DNA from: Castellaniella sp. S9
GTDB taxonomy: Bacteria > Pseudomonadota > Gammaproteobacteria > Burkholderiales > Burkholderiaceae_B
Direction of reading: 5' to 3'
Assembly: GCF_027257175.1 (NCBI RefSeq)
Contig: NZ_JAPFGD010000012.1
Location: forward strand, 1 to 64,000
Length of the DNA: 64,000 nucleotides
The notes under the pieces were generated by a model, which ran no database searches, was not told the DNA's origin, and saw only the letters and a list, made by a program, of their open reading frames with translations. Positions 12,001 to 18,085 of the stretch are shown piece by piece. The translations under genes were made by a program, and so were the position numbers. Numbering within the stretch: the first letter of the stretch is position 1; each line of letters starts with the position of its first letter.

Positions 12001-14584
12001 CGTTGTCCGCGGTGACCGGATCCACGGCGACCGTCAATTCCGGCGCGGTGAGGTCTATGCCATAGGGATGCGAGGTCGTCGCGGTCGTGCTGTTGCCCGC
12101 CGCGTCGGCAGAGGTCGCACGGATCACGACCAGCGTGTCGGCCAGCAGGTCGGCGGTGGCGATGTCGGCGGTCCAGGTGCCGGATTGCGAGTCTATCGTC
12201 GCGGTGTAGTCATGACCATTGACGGTGAGGATCACGGTGGTCGCCACGCCGCCCTCGGAGGTGATCGTGCCCTTGACCGCGATCGTCGGTGCGTTGGCCT
12301 CAGCGGCGTTGATGATGCCGTCCCCGGTGATCGGGGCCATCGCGACGGACACATCGATGCCCGAGCCGCCGCCCGGTTCGAGGGTTGCGCTGCTGGTCGC
12401 GGCGGTCGCCGCGCCGTATTCGGTGGAGCTTGCCTGCGCGGTGACGGCAAAGGGCGCCGTGCCTTCGGGCACCTGCAGCACCAGCGTCAGGTCCATGGAC
12501 GGCAGGCCGCCCGGATTGGCGATGTACCAATTGCCATCGGGCAAGCGCAGCGCCCCGTCGACGGTTACACCCGCGGGGATCCCGGTCAGCGTCACACCGG
12601 ACAGGGTTTCGCTGCCATCAGTGTCCCTCAGACCCACATGCAGGCCCAGCGCCACTTCGTCGTAGGACTGGCCGACCAGTTGATAGCCGATGCTGATGTT
12701 GCTGCTGGTATGCCCGTCCCCGTAGATCAGGCCCTTGACGTTGTTCAGGTTGATCGACAGGCCGGTATCCAGATCGGTCAATGTGCCGTTGAGGAATCCC
12801 TGGTTATAGGTCGCATTCGTCAATTCGTAGCGATCATGGGGTTTGCTGAGGAATATATAGTCCCGGTTCTCGCCGTTGATCCCATGCAATGGCTGCCAGG
12901 CTTGGCCATCACGGCCGGCAACCAGCGTATCGAAATGACCGATCAGCGCGATGATGTCGGTCTGACCCTGAGTCGCATTGTTCGGATTGATATTGCCGCC
13001 AGTATTCGCGGGAAAGGGAGGCAGGAACAGTTGACCGGCATTCAGGCCGCTGACGGTGTATGCGCCATCGCTCGTCGTGATGACGACGCCGCCGTCCAAG
13101 GTGTAGGTGGCCTCGGGCGAAGCCTGGATGGTACTCCTCGAGACCACCTCGAATTGCATCTGCGGCGCATCGGCGACCGGCGCGATGTTCACCACCAGAG
13201 TGGCTTCCGGGCCCTCGAACCGGCCATCCGTCGGCCGGTATGTGACATGCGCATAATCAGCCTGGTTGTTGCCCACGCCGCTGCCCGCCGAGGAATCCCA
13301 GCCCGACTCGTTGTGGTCGGGCATGAAGCGTAGCCGCCCGGCCTCGATATCCGCGCGCGAAACCTCGTAGCGCCCGCCCGAGAGCTGGATGGTGGTCCAT
13401 GCCGGCGCCTCGCCGGGTGCCGCGGTGTTGAACTGCAGCACCCCGTCGGCCGGCAGGCCGGTGATGAGGATGCTTTGATCCGCTGCCGGCGAATCGCCCT
13501 TGATGTTGAACTCATCCCAGGCCAGCACCCGCGGCGTGTCCTCGACGCCCAGGACACCTGCGGTGAGGGCATACTCGCGTGCCGTGGAAGCCTTGACCTC
13601 GTTGCCGGCCGCGTCGGTCGCGATGGCCGTGGCTTGGACCGCACCGCTGTCGCCGAACTCGGACGCCGGCACGAATATCGACCAATGGCCGCTCCCATCC
13701 CAGGCGGCCTCGTAATCCTGGCCGTTGACCTGGACGGTCACCGCGACCCGCGCGCCCGCCTCATAATCCACCGTGCCGCTGATGACATAACGGGGCTCAG
13801 GCGCCGCCGCAATCGAAAAACCAGACCGCCCGACGGCGGGGTCCACCCGCTCGATCAAGTCGATCTTGATGGCCACATAGAGCGGAGTGGGGTCCACGCC
13901 GGCGCTGTCGGAGGGCGTCGATGGTTCGGGAACGCTGCCCGACGCACTGCCGGTGCCGGCATGGGCACTGGTGGCAGCACCAGTACCGGTGCTGCCGCCG
14001 GCCGTATTTTCGGGACCGTGATGATCGAACCGGTCCGTGGACAGGCGGCCGTCATTCGGGACGGTGTGCGGGAATTCGTCGACCAAGGGGCGGCTGGGCT
14101 CGGCGATCCGCGCGTAGCGGTCGGCGATCGTGCCGGTGGTTTCCAGCACGTTCAGGAGGTGGATCAGGTTGTCGGTGCTGCGTTCGGTCGGGTCCGATGC
14201 ATACGCGTCGGTCCGGCCGCTGGTGCCTTCATCGCCGTCGGAGAGCACGTTCAGGGATTGAATGGCGGTGAAGAGGTCCTCGCCCGTGCCCAACAGCTGT
14301 GCCAGGATGCCGGTCGTCGTGCTGTCGATGCCGTGAACCGCCGCGTCGATGGCGTGCACATCGCTCTGGATCACGTCGGAGCCGAACAGGAATTCGCGAT
14401 CCGAGCCGATATAGATGGGATCGCTATCGGCCAGGTCGAGCCGGACCGTACTGCCGTCGCCGGTGATGATTTCCGCCCCTTGCGCAACCGTCATGCCGAC
14501 TTTGAGCGGCAATCGTTCGCCGTTGGGCTGCTTGACCCAGGCTTGACCGATGACCAGTGTGACCGTTGCGACTTGGATAGCCAT
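1..14584 (-). CDS. Giant repetitive adhesin with retention-module-like N-terminus (C-terminus off left edge)
   Basis: One frame stays open from ATG at 14584 to the left edge, 4861 codons without a stop, so the gene is partial at its 3' end. Residues 1-75 (start MAIQVATVTLVIGQAWVKQP, then a GDGSTVRLDL stretch) resemble the LapA-type N-terminal module that anchors type-1-secreted adhesins in the outer membrane. A Gly/Ser/Thr-rich linker follows near residues 190-225. One Ig-like domain lies at about 265-345, and cadherin/VCBS-like segments at about 345-740. From about residue 740 the protein is tandem Ig-like repeats (DAAGNST and VDTTAPEL motifs). The C-terminal RTX/type-1 secretion signal expected for the family would lie outside the window. 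Expected location is the cell surface, with roles in biofilm or attachment. The start has only a weak AAGAG upstream. Frame and repeats are seen directly; function is inferred. Confidence 0.88.
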   Translation of the reverse strand, partial: MAIQVATVTLVIGQAWVKQPNGERLPLKVGMTVAQGAEIITGDGSTVRLDLADSDPIYIGSDREFLFGSDVIQSDVHAIDAAVHGIDSTTTGILAQLLGTGEDLFTAIQSLNVLSDGDEGTSGRTDAYASDPTERSTDNLIHLLNVLETTGTIADRYARIAEPSRPLVDEFPHTVPNDGRLSTDRFDHHGPENTAGGSTGTGAATSAHAGTGSASGSVPEPSTPSDSAGVDPTPLYVAIKIDLIERVDPAVGRSGFSIAAAPEPRYVISGTVDYEAGARVAVTVQVNGQDYEAAWDGSGHWSIFVPASEFGDSGAVQATAIATDAAGNEVKASTAREYALTAGVLGVEDTPRVLAWDEFNIKGDSPAADQSILITGLPADGVLQFNTAAPGEAPAWTTIQLSGGRYEVSRADIEAGRLRFMPDHNESGWDSSAGSGVGNNQADYAHVTYRPTDGRFEGPEATLVVNIAPVADAPQMQFEVVSRSTIQASPEATYTLDGGVVITTSDGAYTVSGLNAGQLFLPPFPANTGGNINPNNATQGQTDIIALIGHFDTLVAGRDGQAWQPLHGINGENRDYIFLSKPHDRYELTNATYNQGFLNGTLTDLDTGLSINLNNVKGLIYGDGHTSSNISIGYQLVGQSYDEVALGLHVGLRDTDGSETLSGVTLTGIPAGVTVDGALRLPDGNWYIANPGGLPSMDLTLVLQVPEGTAPFAVTAQASSTEYGAATAATSSATLEPGGGSGIDVSVAMAPITGDGIINAAEANAPTIAVKGTITSEGGVATTVILTVNGHDYTATIDSQSGTWTADIATADLLADTLVVIRATSADAAGNSTTATTSHPYGIDLTAPELTVAVDPVTADNVVNVSESGGSLAVTGKVSGEFNEGDVVTLTVNGTEYSGTAAADGTWTIAVAGSDLAAATSLHVSVTTTDAAGNSTTQAITHGYGVDTTAPELTISVDSITSDNVINAAESGAAVSVAGQVNGEFNDGDTVTLTVNGTEYTGTVAADGTWTIAVAGSDLAAATTLDVSITTTDAADNSTTTTASHAYGVDTAAPELTVSVDSITSDNVINVAESGAEAIVVTGSVSAESGTETTITVTVNGQQYTATVDVASGTWIADVATNDLLSDSSVEVSATSTDAAGNSTTTSTTHAYSIDTTAPELTITVDSITVDNVINAAESGTAVDVTGSVSGEFNEGDAVTLTVNGTEYTGAVAADGTWAIAVAGADLAAATSLDVSVTTTDAAGNSTTQATTHSYGVDTTAPDLSVSVDPITSDNVINAAESGAETITVTGSVSAEAGAETTITVTVNGQQYEATVDVASGTWTVDVATGELLADSSVGVSVTSTDAAGNSRTTTATHSYSVDTEAPELAITVDSITSDNVINIAESGAAVDVTGSVSGEFNEGDTVTLTVNGTEYAGAVAADGSWTIAVAGSDLAASDSLSVSVTTTDAAGNSTTTTTTHVYSIDTTAPELTVAVDPITFDNVVNAAESGAAVDVTGTVSGEFNEGDVVSLAVNGIEHTGTVAADGSWTIAVAGSVLAAATSLDVSVTTADAAGNSTTITASHAYGVDTTAPELTVSVDSITSDNVINAAESGAETIAVTGTVAAEAGASTAVMITVNGQEYTAAVDVAAGSWTVDVATSDLLADSSVGVSATSTDAAGNATTTTATHSYGVDTAAPELTISVDSITADNVINAAESGAPVAVTGQVSGEFSAGDTVKLAVNSTEYSGTVAADGTWTIAVAGSDLAASDALAVSVTTTDAAGNATTTTTTHGYLVDTKAPELTISVDSITSDNVINAAESGAETTAVAGAITAEAGTETTLTVTVNGQQYAATVDAAAGTWTVDVATSDLLADSSVAVSATSTDTAGNGTTTTTTHSYGVDTTAPELTVFVNSITSDNVINASESGAETIAVTGTVVAEAGTETTITVTVNGQQYTATVDAAAGTWTVDVATSDLLADSAVAVSATSTDAAGNATTTTATHDYSVDTDAPELTVAVDPITSDNVINAAESGVSVDVTGAVAGEFNEGDTVTLTVNGTEYVGTAGEGGAWTIAVAGSDLAAATAVDVSVTTTDAAGNSTTQTTTHSYGVGTTAPELAVSVDSVTADNVINAAESGAEMIAVTGSVSAEAGTETTVTVTVNGQQYTATVNVVAGTWTVDVATSDLLADSSVDVSAASTDAAGNSTTTTTSHAYGVDTTAPDLTISVDSITSDNVINVAESGAPVNVTGQVSGEFNEGDAVTLTVSGTEYTGTVAADGTWMIAVAGADLAATDSLTASVTTTDAAGNSTTQTTTHSHSVDTIAPELTMLVDSITSDNVINAAESGAETIAVTGAVTAEAGAETTITVTVNGQQYAATVDVASGTWTVDVATGDLLADSSVGVSATSTDAAGNATTRTTTHSYDVDTTAPELTVSVDPITSDNVVNAAESGTSVNVTGAVTGEFSEGDAVTLTVNGTDYIGAVAADGSWAIAVAGTDLAAATSLDVSVTTTDAAGNSTTQVATHSYGVDTTAPELTVSVDSVTSDNVINAAESGAETIVVAGAIAAEAGASTTVTVTVNGQEYTATVDVTAGTWTVDVATSDLLADSVVGISATSTDAAGNSTTQVTTHSYGVDTTAPELTVSVDPITSDNVINAAESGAETIAVTGTIAAEDGTSTTVTITVNGQLYAATVDAAAGTWTVAVATSDLLADSSVAVSATSIDAAGNATTATATHGYSVDAIAPDLTVSVDPITSDNVINAAESGASVDVTGAVSGEFNEGNAVTLTVNGVNYTGAVAADGSWTITVAGSDLAAATSVDVSVATADAAGNSTTTTTTHGYGVDTTAPDLTVSVDSITADNVINASESGAETIAVTGVVTAETGAETTITVTVNGQQYAATVDAASGTWTVDVATGDLLADSSVGVSATSTDAAGNATTTTTTHGYAIDTTAPELTVSVDSITSDNVINAAESGAETIAVAGAITAEAGAETTITVTINGQQYAATVDAAAGTWTVDVEASDLLAHSSVAVSATSMDAAGNSTTTTASYAYGVDTTAPDLAVSVDSITTDNVINAVESGTEMIAVTGVVAAEAGAETTVTVTVNGQQYAAAVDAAAGTWTVDVATSDLLADNSVAVSATSTDAAGNATTTAATHSYGVDTTAPELTVSVDSVTSDNVINAAESGAAVDVTGTISGEFNEGDVVTLTLNGTDYIGAVAADGTWVIAVAGSDLAATTSLDVSVTTTDAAGNSTTQTTTHGYGVDTTAPELTVSVDAITSDNVINAAESDAETIAVTGVVVAEAGASTTVTVTVNGQEYTATVDVAAGTWTVDVATDDLLADSSVAVSATSTDTAGNATTTTATHGYLVDVEAPELTVLIDPITSDNVINAAESGAAVDVTGSVSGEFNEGDAVTLAVNGTEYTGTVAADGTWTIAVAGSDLAATDSLIVSVTTIDAAGNSTTTTTTHSYGVDTTAPELAVSVDSVTADNVINAAESGAETIAVTGAVAAEGGAETTITVTVNGQQYAATMDAAAGTWTVDVATADLLADSSVGVSATSTDAAGNSTTTSTTHTYSIDTTAPELAVSVDPITSDNVINAAESGGSVDVTGAVTGEFNEGDAVTLTVNDTDYIGAVAADGTWTIAVAGSDLAAADSVDVSVTTTDAAGNSTTTTTTHSYGVDTTAPELTVSVDPITADNVINTAESGAEAIAVTGTVAAEAGAETTVTVTVNGQQYAATVDAAAGTWTVDVATSDLLADSAVAVSATSADAAGNATTTTATHDYSVDTDAPELTVLVDPITSDNVVNAAESGASVDVTGAVDGEFNAGDTVTLTVNNTEYTGTIAADGTWTIAVAGSDLAAATAVDVSVTTTDAAGNSTTQTTTHGYGVDTTAPDLTVSVDSVTNDNVINVAESGAEMIAVTGSIAAEAGAETTITVTVNGQQYAATVDVTAGTWTVDVATSDLLADSSVAVSATSTDAAGNATTATATHGYSIDTTAPELAVSVDSITPDNVINAAESGASVDVTGTVTGEYNAGDAVTLTVNDIEYTGAVAADGTWAIAVAGTDLAAATSLDVSVTTADAAGNSTTTAISHAYGVDIIAPDLTVSVDPITADNVVNAAESGTSVDVTGAVTGEFNEGDAVTLTVNGTDYTGAVAADGTWVIAVAGSGLAASDSLGVSVTTTDAAGNSTTTTTTHSYGVDTTAPELTVSVDSITSDNVINASESGAETIAVTGTVVAEAGTETAITVTVNGQQYTAIVDAAAGTWTVDVATSDLLADSAVAMSATSTDAAGNATTTTAAHDYSVDTDAPELTVAVDPITSDNVINTAESGAEAIAVTGTVAAEAGAETTVTVTVNGQQYAATVDAAAGTWTVDVATSDLLADSAVAVSATSADAAGNATTTTATHDYSVDTDAPELTVLVDPITSDNVVNAAESGASVDVTGSVDGEFNEGDTITLTVNDTEYTGAVAADGSWTIAVAGSDLAATDALDVSVTTTDAAGNSTTQATTHNYGVDTAAPELTVSVDSVTSDNVINAAESGAETIAVTGTVVAEAGTETAITVTVNGQQYTAIVDAAAGTWTVDVATADLLADSSVGVSATSTDAAGNSTTTSTTHTYSIDTTAPELAVSVDPITSDNVINAAESGGSVDVTGTVIGEYNAGDAVTLTVNDIEYTGAVAADGTWTIAVAGSDLTATDALDVSVTTTDAAGNSTTVTSSHSYGVDTIAPELTVSVDPVTADNVINAAESGAETIAVTGAVAAEVGAETTITVTINGQQYAATIDAASGKWTVDVATDGLLADSSVDVSATSTDAAGNSTTATASHAYGVDTTAPDLAISVDPITSDNVINAAESGASVDVTGAVTGEFNEGDAVTLTVNGTDYIGAVAADGTW
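720..931. repeat. Block identical to 3840-4051
   Basis: I compared these two stretches line by line and found no difference across about 211 bp, with divergence on both flanks. The offset is exactly 3120 bp, ten repeat units. The block spans the end of one Ig-like unit and the start of the next, as expected for recent gene conversion or unequal exchange within the array. Confidence 0.85.
1381..2040. repeat. Mosaic of two near-identical copies from elsewhere in the array
   Basis: Bases 1381-1708 match 3253-3580 with three differences (offset 1872 bp, six units). Bases 1711-2040 match 8581-8910 with about eight differences. The switch at about 1710 falls inside one repeat unit. Beyond the blocks, similarity drops to the ordinary repeat level. 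This is read as a recombination junction between repeats. Confidence 0.8.
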
Positions 14585-14776
14585 TGCGTTGGAACTCTTG
14601 ATGTGGTGTTGTCCGGCCAACAATCCATGTCGAATCAATGACTTGTCACTGATCACTGGTTTGCGGGCGCAATAAAGTGACCCTATGTTAGGAAAACCGG
14701 ATGCGGAAACATATTGTCGCCACCGACAGGTTTGGACAGGCTTGGCCCGCCTCCGGACATCCCACTCATTAGATTC

Positions 14777-14944
14777 ATGTATACATTAAGAAGAAAGCCC
14801 TATGAGAAGAGCTAATAAAACACCACAAACCTAGGGTTATCACTAATGACTAGAACGGGTTCATGTATGCACAATTGATATCCGTTAAGGTTTTTAGCCA
14901 TAAAACCGTCCAAAAACCCCGATTTCCAGTCTTCATGTATACAC
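14777..14944 (+). promoter_or_regulatory. Three copies of a TGTATACA-type operator
   Basis: The element ATGTATACAT is a perfect palindrome at 14777-14786. Variants are ATGTATGCAC at 14863-14872 and ATGTATACAC at 14935-14944, each preceded by TTC. The third copy ends 51 bp before the dctQ start. A TGTATACA core is typical of GntR (FCD/FadR-type) operators controlling organic-acid transporters; that assignment is inference. No GntR gene is adjacent. Confidence 0.55.
14875..14904 (+). promoter_or_regulatory. Possible promoter of the first TRAP operon
   Basis: TTGATA at 14875-14880 and CATAAA at 14899-14904 are separated by 18 bp. One TGTAT element lies immediately upstream and one about 30 bp downstream, a sensible arrangement for regulation. 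The -10 match is poor, so this is tentative. Confidence 0.3.
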
Positions 14945-14995
14945 AAGGCGAAATCCGGGCTGCTCGCAAGATGTACTCGACCGAGAGAAAACGCA

Positions 14996-15526
14996 ATGGA
15001 TAAATTGATCATTAGAGCAAGCCATGCCCTGGTGCTGGTCTGCTCGGCGGCGCTGGTCCTGATGATGGTCCAGGTCACCCTCGACGTCGCGGGCAAGTAC
15101 CTGCTGCATGAACCGATTCCGGGCAGTGAAACGATCGTGTCCAGCTACTACATGGTGGCGATCGTGTTCCTGCCGCTGGCCTGGGTGGAGGTGTGCGGCG
15201 AAGCCATCGTGGTCGAGCTGATCTACGGCATCGCCTCCAAACCCATCCGCATGATCATGGCCGCCGCGGGCGCCGCTGCGACCGTGATCTGCTACGGTTT
15301 TCTGGCCTGGTTCCTGTGGGCGCCCGCCATGCACGCCTACGGGATCGGCGAATTCGATGCCGGCACCTGGGACGTGATTACCTGGCCCAGCCGATTCCTG
15401 CTGCCGATCGGCCTTGCCCTCGGGGCGCTGGTTGCGCTGCTCCAGATGGTCCGCATCCTGACAGGACGCCCCCCGCTGCAACATCAAGTCGCCGGCGAGA
15501 CGTCCGAATTTCCAGAACAAATCTGA
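14996..15526 (+). CDS. TRAP transporter small permease (DctQ-type)
   Basis: This 176-residue membrane protein has four hydrophobic segments, as in the small membrane subunit of tripartite ATP-independent periplasmic transporters. The motif VAGKYLLHEPIPGSETIVSSYY occupies the usual place of the conserved NVVLRY..N.......E stretch after TM1. It is expected to pair with the large permease encoded next and drive sodium- or proton-coupled uptake of a carboxylate delivered by the binding protein. A GAGAG ribosome site precedes the ATG. It is the first gene of a TRAP-enzyme operon; the substrate cannot be read from sequence. Confidence 0.88.
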   Translation: MDKLIIRASHALVLVCSAALVLMMVQVTLDVAGKYLLHEPIPGSETIVSSYYMVAIVFLPLAWVEVCGEAIVVELIYGIASKPIRMIMAAAGAAATVICYGFLAWFLWAPAMHAYGIGEFDAGTWDVITWPSRFLLPIGLALGALVALLQMVRILTGRPPLQHQVAGETSEFPEQI

Positions 15527-15536
15527 GGAGCCCTGA

Positions 15537-16838
15537 ATGGATCCCTTGCTTGTCGGCATTCTCGGCATCGTCCTGCTGTTGGTATTCATCGCCACGCGCT
15601 TTCCCATCGGGATCGCGATGGGGCTGGTCGGTTTCCTCGGGATACTCGCGATCATCGGGCTACAGCCCGCGATCGGCATTGCCAAGGCGGTGCCCTACGA
15701 ACTGGTGGGGGACTGGAACCTGTCCGCCGTCCCGATGTTCCTGCTGATGGGGTATTTCGCATCCGCCGCCGGACTGACGCGCGGCCTGTTTCGCGCGGCG
15801 CGGATTTTCATGGGGCACGTGCCCGGCGGCCTGGCCTCGGCGACCGTGCTGGCCAGCGCGCTCTTCGCCTCGGCGAGCGGCTCGAGCGTGGCCACCGCGG
15901 CGGCGTTCTCGCGCATCGCAGTGCCGGAAATGCTGAAGGCCGGCTATCTCCCGTCGCTGGCCACCGCCTCGGTCGCCTCGGCCGGCACGCTGGGCTCGCT
16001 CATCCCGCCCAGCGTGCTGCTCATCATCTACGGCCTGATCACGGACCTGTCCATCGGCGCCCTGTTCGTCGCCGCCGTGATCCCGGGCATCCTCTCGGCA
16101 ATCGTGTACATCGCCATGATCACGATCCGCTGCAAGACCAACCCCGCGCTCGCGCCCCGGGTCCAGGAGACGTTCTCGGCGGAAGACCGCAAGGAGGCGA
16201 TCCGCGACATCTGGCCGCTGCCGCTGCTCATCGTCGGCGTGCTGGGCGGGATCTTCACAGGGATCTTCACCGCCACCGAGGCGGGCGCCGTGGGTGCGTT
16301 CCTCGCGGTCGCGATTGCGGTCTCACGACGCCAGTTCAGCCTGAAAGTGGCGGAAAAGGCCCTGTTCGACACGGCGGTCAGCACGTCGGCGATCTTCATC
16401 ATCGTGGTGGGCGCGGCGATCTTCTCGCGCTTCATCGCGCTGTCGACCCTGCCGGTGTGGGTGACGAGCTCGCTGGACGGCTACAGCTTTGCGACAGTCA
16501 TCATCCTGATCTGCATCGTGTACCTGATACTGGGCTGCTTCATGGAAAGCATCTCGATCATGCTGCTGACGCTGCCCGTGCTGGCACCGCTGCTGGCAGG
16601 CTACGACATCAACATGATCTGGTTCGGCGTGCTGGTCGTGAAGCTGCTGGAAATCGGGCTCATCACGCCGCCGCTGGGGCTGAATGTCTACGTCATTCGC
16701 TCCAGCCTCGGAAAATCGGTCAAGTTGGGAACGATTTTCAAGGGGGTTATGTGGTTCATCGCCTGCGACATTTTCGTCGTGGCCTGCATGATCGCGTTCC
16801 CCGCCCTGACGCTTTGGCTGCCGTCGTTGATGCGGTAG
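15537..16838 (+). CDS. TRAP transporter large permease (DctM-type)
   Basis: This 433-residue polytopic protein starts 10 bp after dctQ, with GAGGAG before the ATG. It has the DctM hallmarks: an SGSSVATAAAFSRI segment in the first half, PPSVLLIIYGLITDLSIG, a TPTEAGAVGA-like segment (here FTATEAGAVGAFLA) and the C-terminal ITPPLGLNVYVI motif. It forms the ion-coupled translocation channel with DctQ. Length is normal for the family. It is the second gene of the operon reaching 22208. Confidence 0.92.
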   Translation: MDPLLVGILGIVLLLVFIATRFPIGIAMGLVGFLGILAIIGLQPAIGIAKAVPYELVGDWNLSAVPMFLLMGYFASAAGLTRGLFRAARIFMGHVPGGLASATVLASALFASASGSSVATAAAFSRIAVPEMLKAGYLPSLATASVASAGTLGSLIPPSVLLIIYGLITDLSIGALFVAAVIPGILSAIVYIAMITIRCKTNPALAPRVQETFSAEDRKEAIRDIWPLPLLIVGVLGGIFTGIFTATEAGAVGAFLAVAIAVSRRQFSLKVAEKALFDTAVSTSAIFIIVVGAAIFSRFIALSTLPVWVTSSLDGYSFATVIILICIVYLILGCFMESISIMLLTLPVLAPLLAGYDINMIWFGVLVVKLLEIGLITPPLGLNVYVIRSSLGKSVKLGTIFKGVMWFIACDIFVVACMIAFPALTLWLPSLMR

Positions 16839-16909
16839 GCGGCCGCTCCCATTCTCCCCGGAAAGATCGCCTCCAGAATCGATCCGACACTTATCAAAGG
16901 TGGAAACCC

Positions 16910-18025
16910 ATGAAAAAATCAGTCCTGATGTTCGCAATCGCCGGGCTTGCCTTCTCGTCCGCCAGCCTGGCCACGACGTATCGCGCCACGAACTGGCTGC
17001 AGCCCATCCACACGCTGAATGCCGAGCCCTACCAGAAGTTCTCGGAAGCCCTCAAGAAAGCCACCGACGGCGAGATCTCCTTCACAGTCTATTCGGGCGG
17101 CACGCTGGTGCCCGCCAAAGCCACCATCCAGGCGCTGCGCGACGGCACGGCCCAACTGGGCATCGTGTACCCCGGGTACACGCCGGCCGAGCTGCCGCTG
17201 AACAACGTGCTGGTCGATCTGGGCTTCCTGGTCAAGGACCCGATGGCAGCCGCCTTCGCCTATACGGAAATCAACCTCACCAACAAGGACCTGATCCAGG
17301 AATGGCAAAAGCAGAAGGTCCTGTTTGCCGGCGGCTATTCGACGCCCACCTATAACTTCATGTGCGCCAAGTCCATCCAGTCTCTGGCCGACGCCAAGGG
17401 CAAGAAGATCCGCACCGCGGGCGGCACCCAGACCGATTGGGTGGCGAGCATCGGCGGCGTGCCCGTGTCGGTCCCCATCGGCGATGTCTACACTGGACTG
17501 TCGCGCGGCTCGGTCGACTGCACCATGGCCGAGATTCCCAACCTGATCAACTCCAAATTCATTGAAGTCGCATCCTCCATTACCCGCCTGGACATGGGCG
17601 CGGTGCCGGGCGCCATCTATGTGCTGAACCCGGAATTCTGGACGAGCCTGTCGCCCGAGAACAAAAAGGCCATGATCACCTACATGGCCAAGGGCCAGGC
17701 CGACCAGCAGATCGGCTATGCCGCCCGCGCCAAGGAGGCCCTGGCGATGGCCGAGAAGGAAATCAAGGTCATCCAGCCGGATCAGGACCTGGTCGATACG
17801 CTGCACGCATTCCAGTCGAGCTACATCAAGGAGCTGCCCGCCAAGGCCATGAAGGACCGCGGCATCGCCGATCCGTCGGCCCTGATCGCCGAATACACGG
17901 CGCTCGAAGCCAAATGGCACGAACTGCTGAACACGGTCGATCGCGAGGACTCGGACGCGGTCGCCGCCCTTCTCGAGAAGGAAATCTACGGCAAGGTCGA
18001 CCTGGACCAACTGATTTCCCAATAA
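16910..18025 (+). CDS. TRAP transporter substrate-binding protein (DctP-type)
   Basis: This 371-residue secreted protein has a clear signal peptide (MKKSVLMFAIAGLAFSSASLA, cleavage near residue 22). I chose the ATG at 16910 because AAAGGTGG precedes it and it begins the signal peptide; upstream codons in the same frame overlap dctM. KKIRTAGGTQTDWVASIGGVPVSVP matches the central DctP region, where an arginine contacts the substrate carboxylate. It is slightly longer than typical DctP and has a charged C-terminal extension. It captures the substrate in the periplasm for the permease. A GC-rich stem-loop follows. Confidence 0.9.
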   Translation: MKKSVLMFAIAGLAFSSASLATTYRATNWLQPIHTLNAEPYQKFSEALKKATDGEISFTVYSGGTLVPAKATIQALRDGTAQLGIVYPGYTPAELPLNNVLVDLGFLVKDPMAAAFAYTEINLTNKDLIQEWQKQKVLFAGGYSTPTYNFMCAKSIQSLADAKGKKIRTAGGTQTDWVASIGGVPVSVPIGDVYTGLSRGSVDCTMAEIPNLINSKFIEVASSITRLDMGAVPGAIYVLNPEFWTSLSPENKKAMITYMAKGQADQQIGYAARAKEALAMAEKEIKVIQPDQDLVDTLHAFQSSYIKELPAKAMKDRGIADPSALIAEYTALEAKWHELLNTVDREDSDAVAALLEKEIYGKVDLDQLISQ

Positions 18026-18037
18026 GCCGTGCGCAGC

Positions 18038-18060
18038 CCCCGGGCCCGACTGGCCCGGGG
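18038..18060 (+). other. Stem-loop after the dctP gene
   Basis: Nine-base arms CCCCGGGCC (18038-18046) and GGCCCGGGG (18052-18060) enclose the loop CGACT. There is no T-tract, so a full terminator is unlikely. It may stabilise the upstream binding-protein mRNA or reduce read-through. The other two intact DctP genes in the window also have a stem-loop here. Confidence 0.6.
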
Positions 18061-18085
18061 CCCAACCGTCATCGAGGACCCAACA

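Larger units (their letters stand above)
1..12360 (-). repeat. Tandem array of about 39 Ig-like repeat units of about 312 bp
   Basis: Units are spaced about 312 bp (104 codons) apart and lie in one frame of the adhesin. There are two subtypes. Type A carries a TITVTVNGQQYTATVD-like core, and type B an FNEGDAVTLTVNGTEY-like core. Both end in a DAAGNST motif followed by SYGVDTTAPEL-like linkers. The subtypes are interleaved irregularly rather than strictly alternating. The array is visibly less GC-rich than the rest of the window. The low stop density also leaves long meaningless open frames on the plus strand. Confidence 0.93.
14585..14995. promoter_or_regulatory. Divergent control region between the adhesin and the first TRAP operon
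   Basis: This 411-bp AT-rich gap has no plausible gene. It separates the minus-strand adhesin from the plus-strand TRAP operon, so it should hold both promoters. It contains three copies of a TTCATGTATRCAY-like element, listed separately. A CTAGGGTTAT stretch at about 14831 resembles an arm of the palindrome at 30953. I see no convincing promoter for the adhesin. Confidence 0.6.

Noticed and set aside
1-12360. Regular about 312-bp periodicity as a CRISPR-like or satellite array
   Set aside because: The units are protein-coding, far longer than CRISPR repeats, have no unique spacers, and keep one reading frame.
18038-18060. Rho-independent terminator after the first dctP
   Set aside because: The stem is strong but has no T-tract, and the following genes are closely spaced on the same strand, so it was listed as a stem-loop only.
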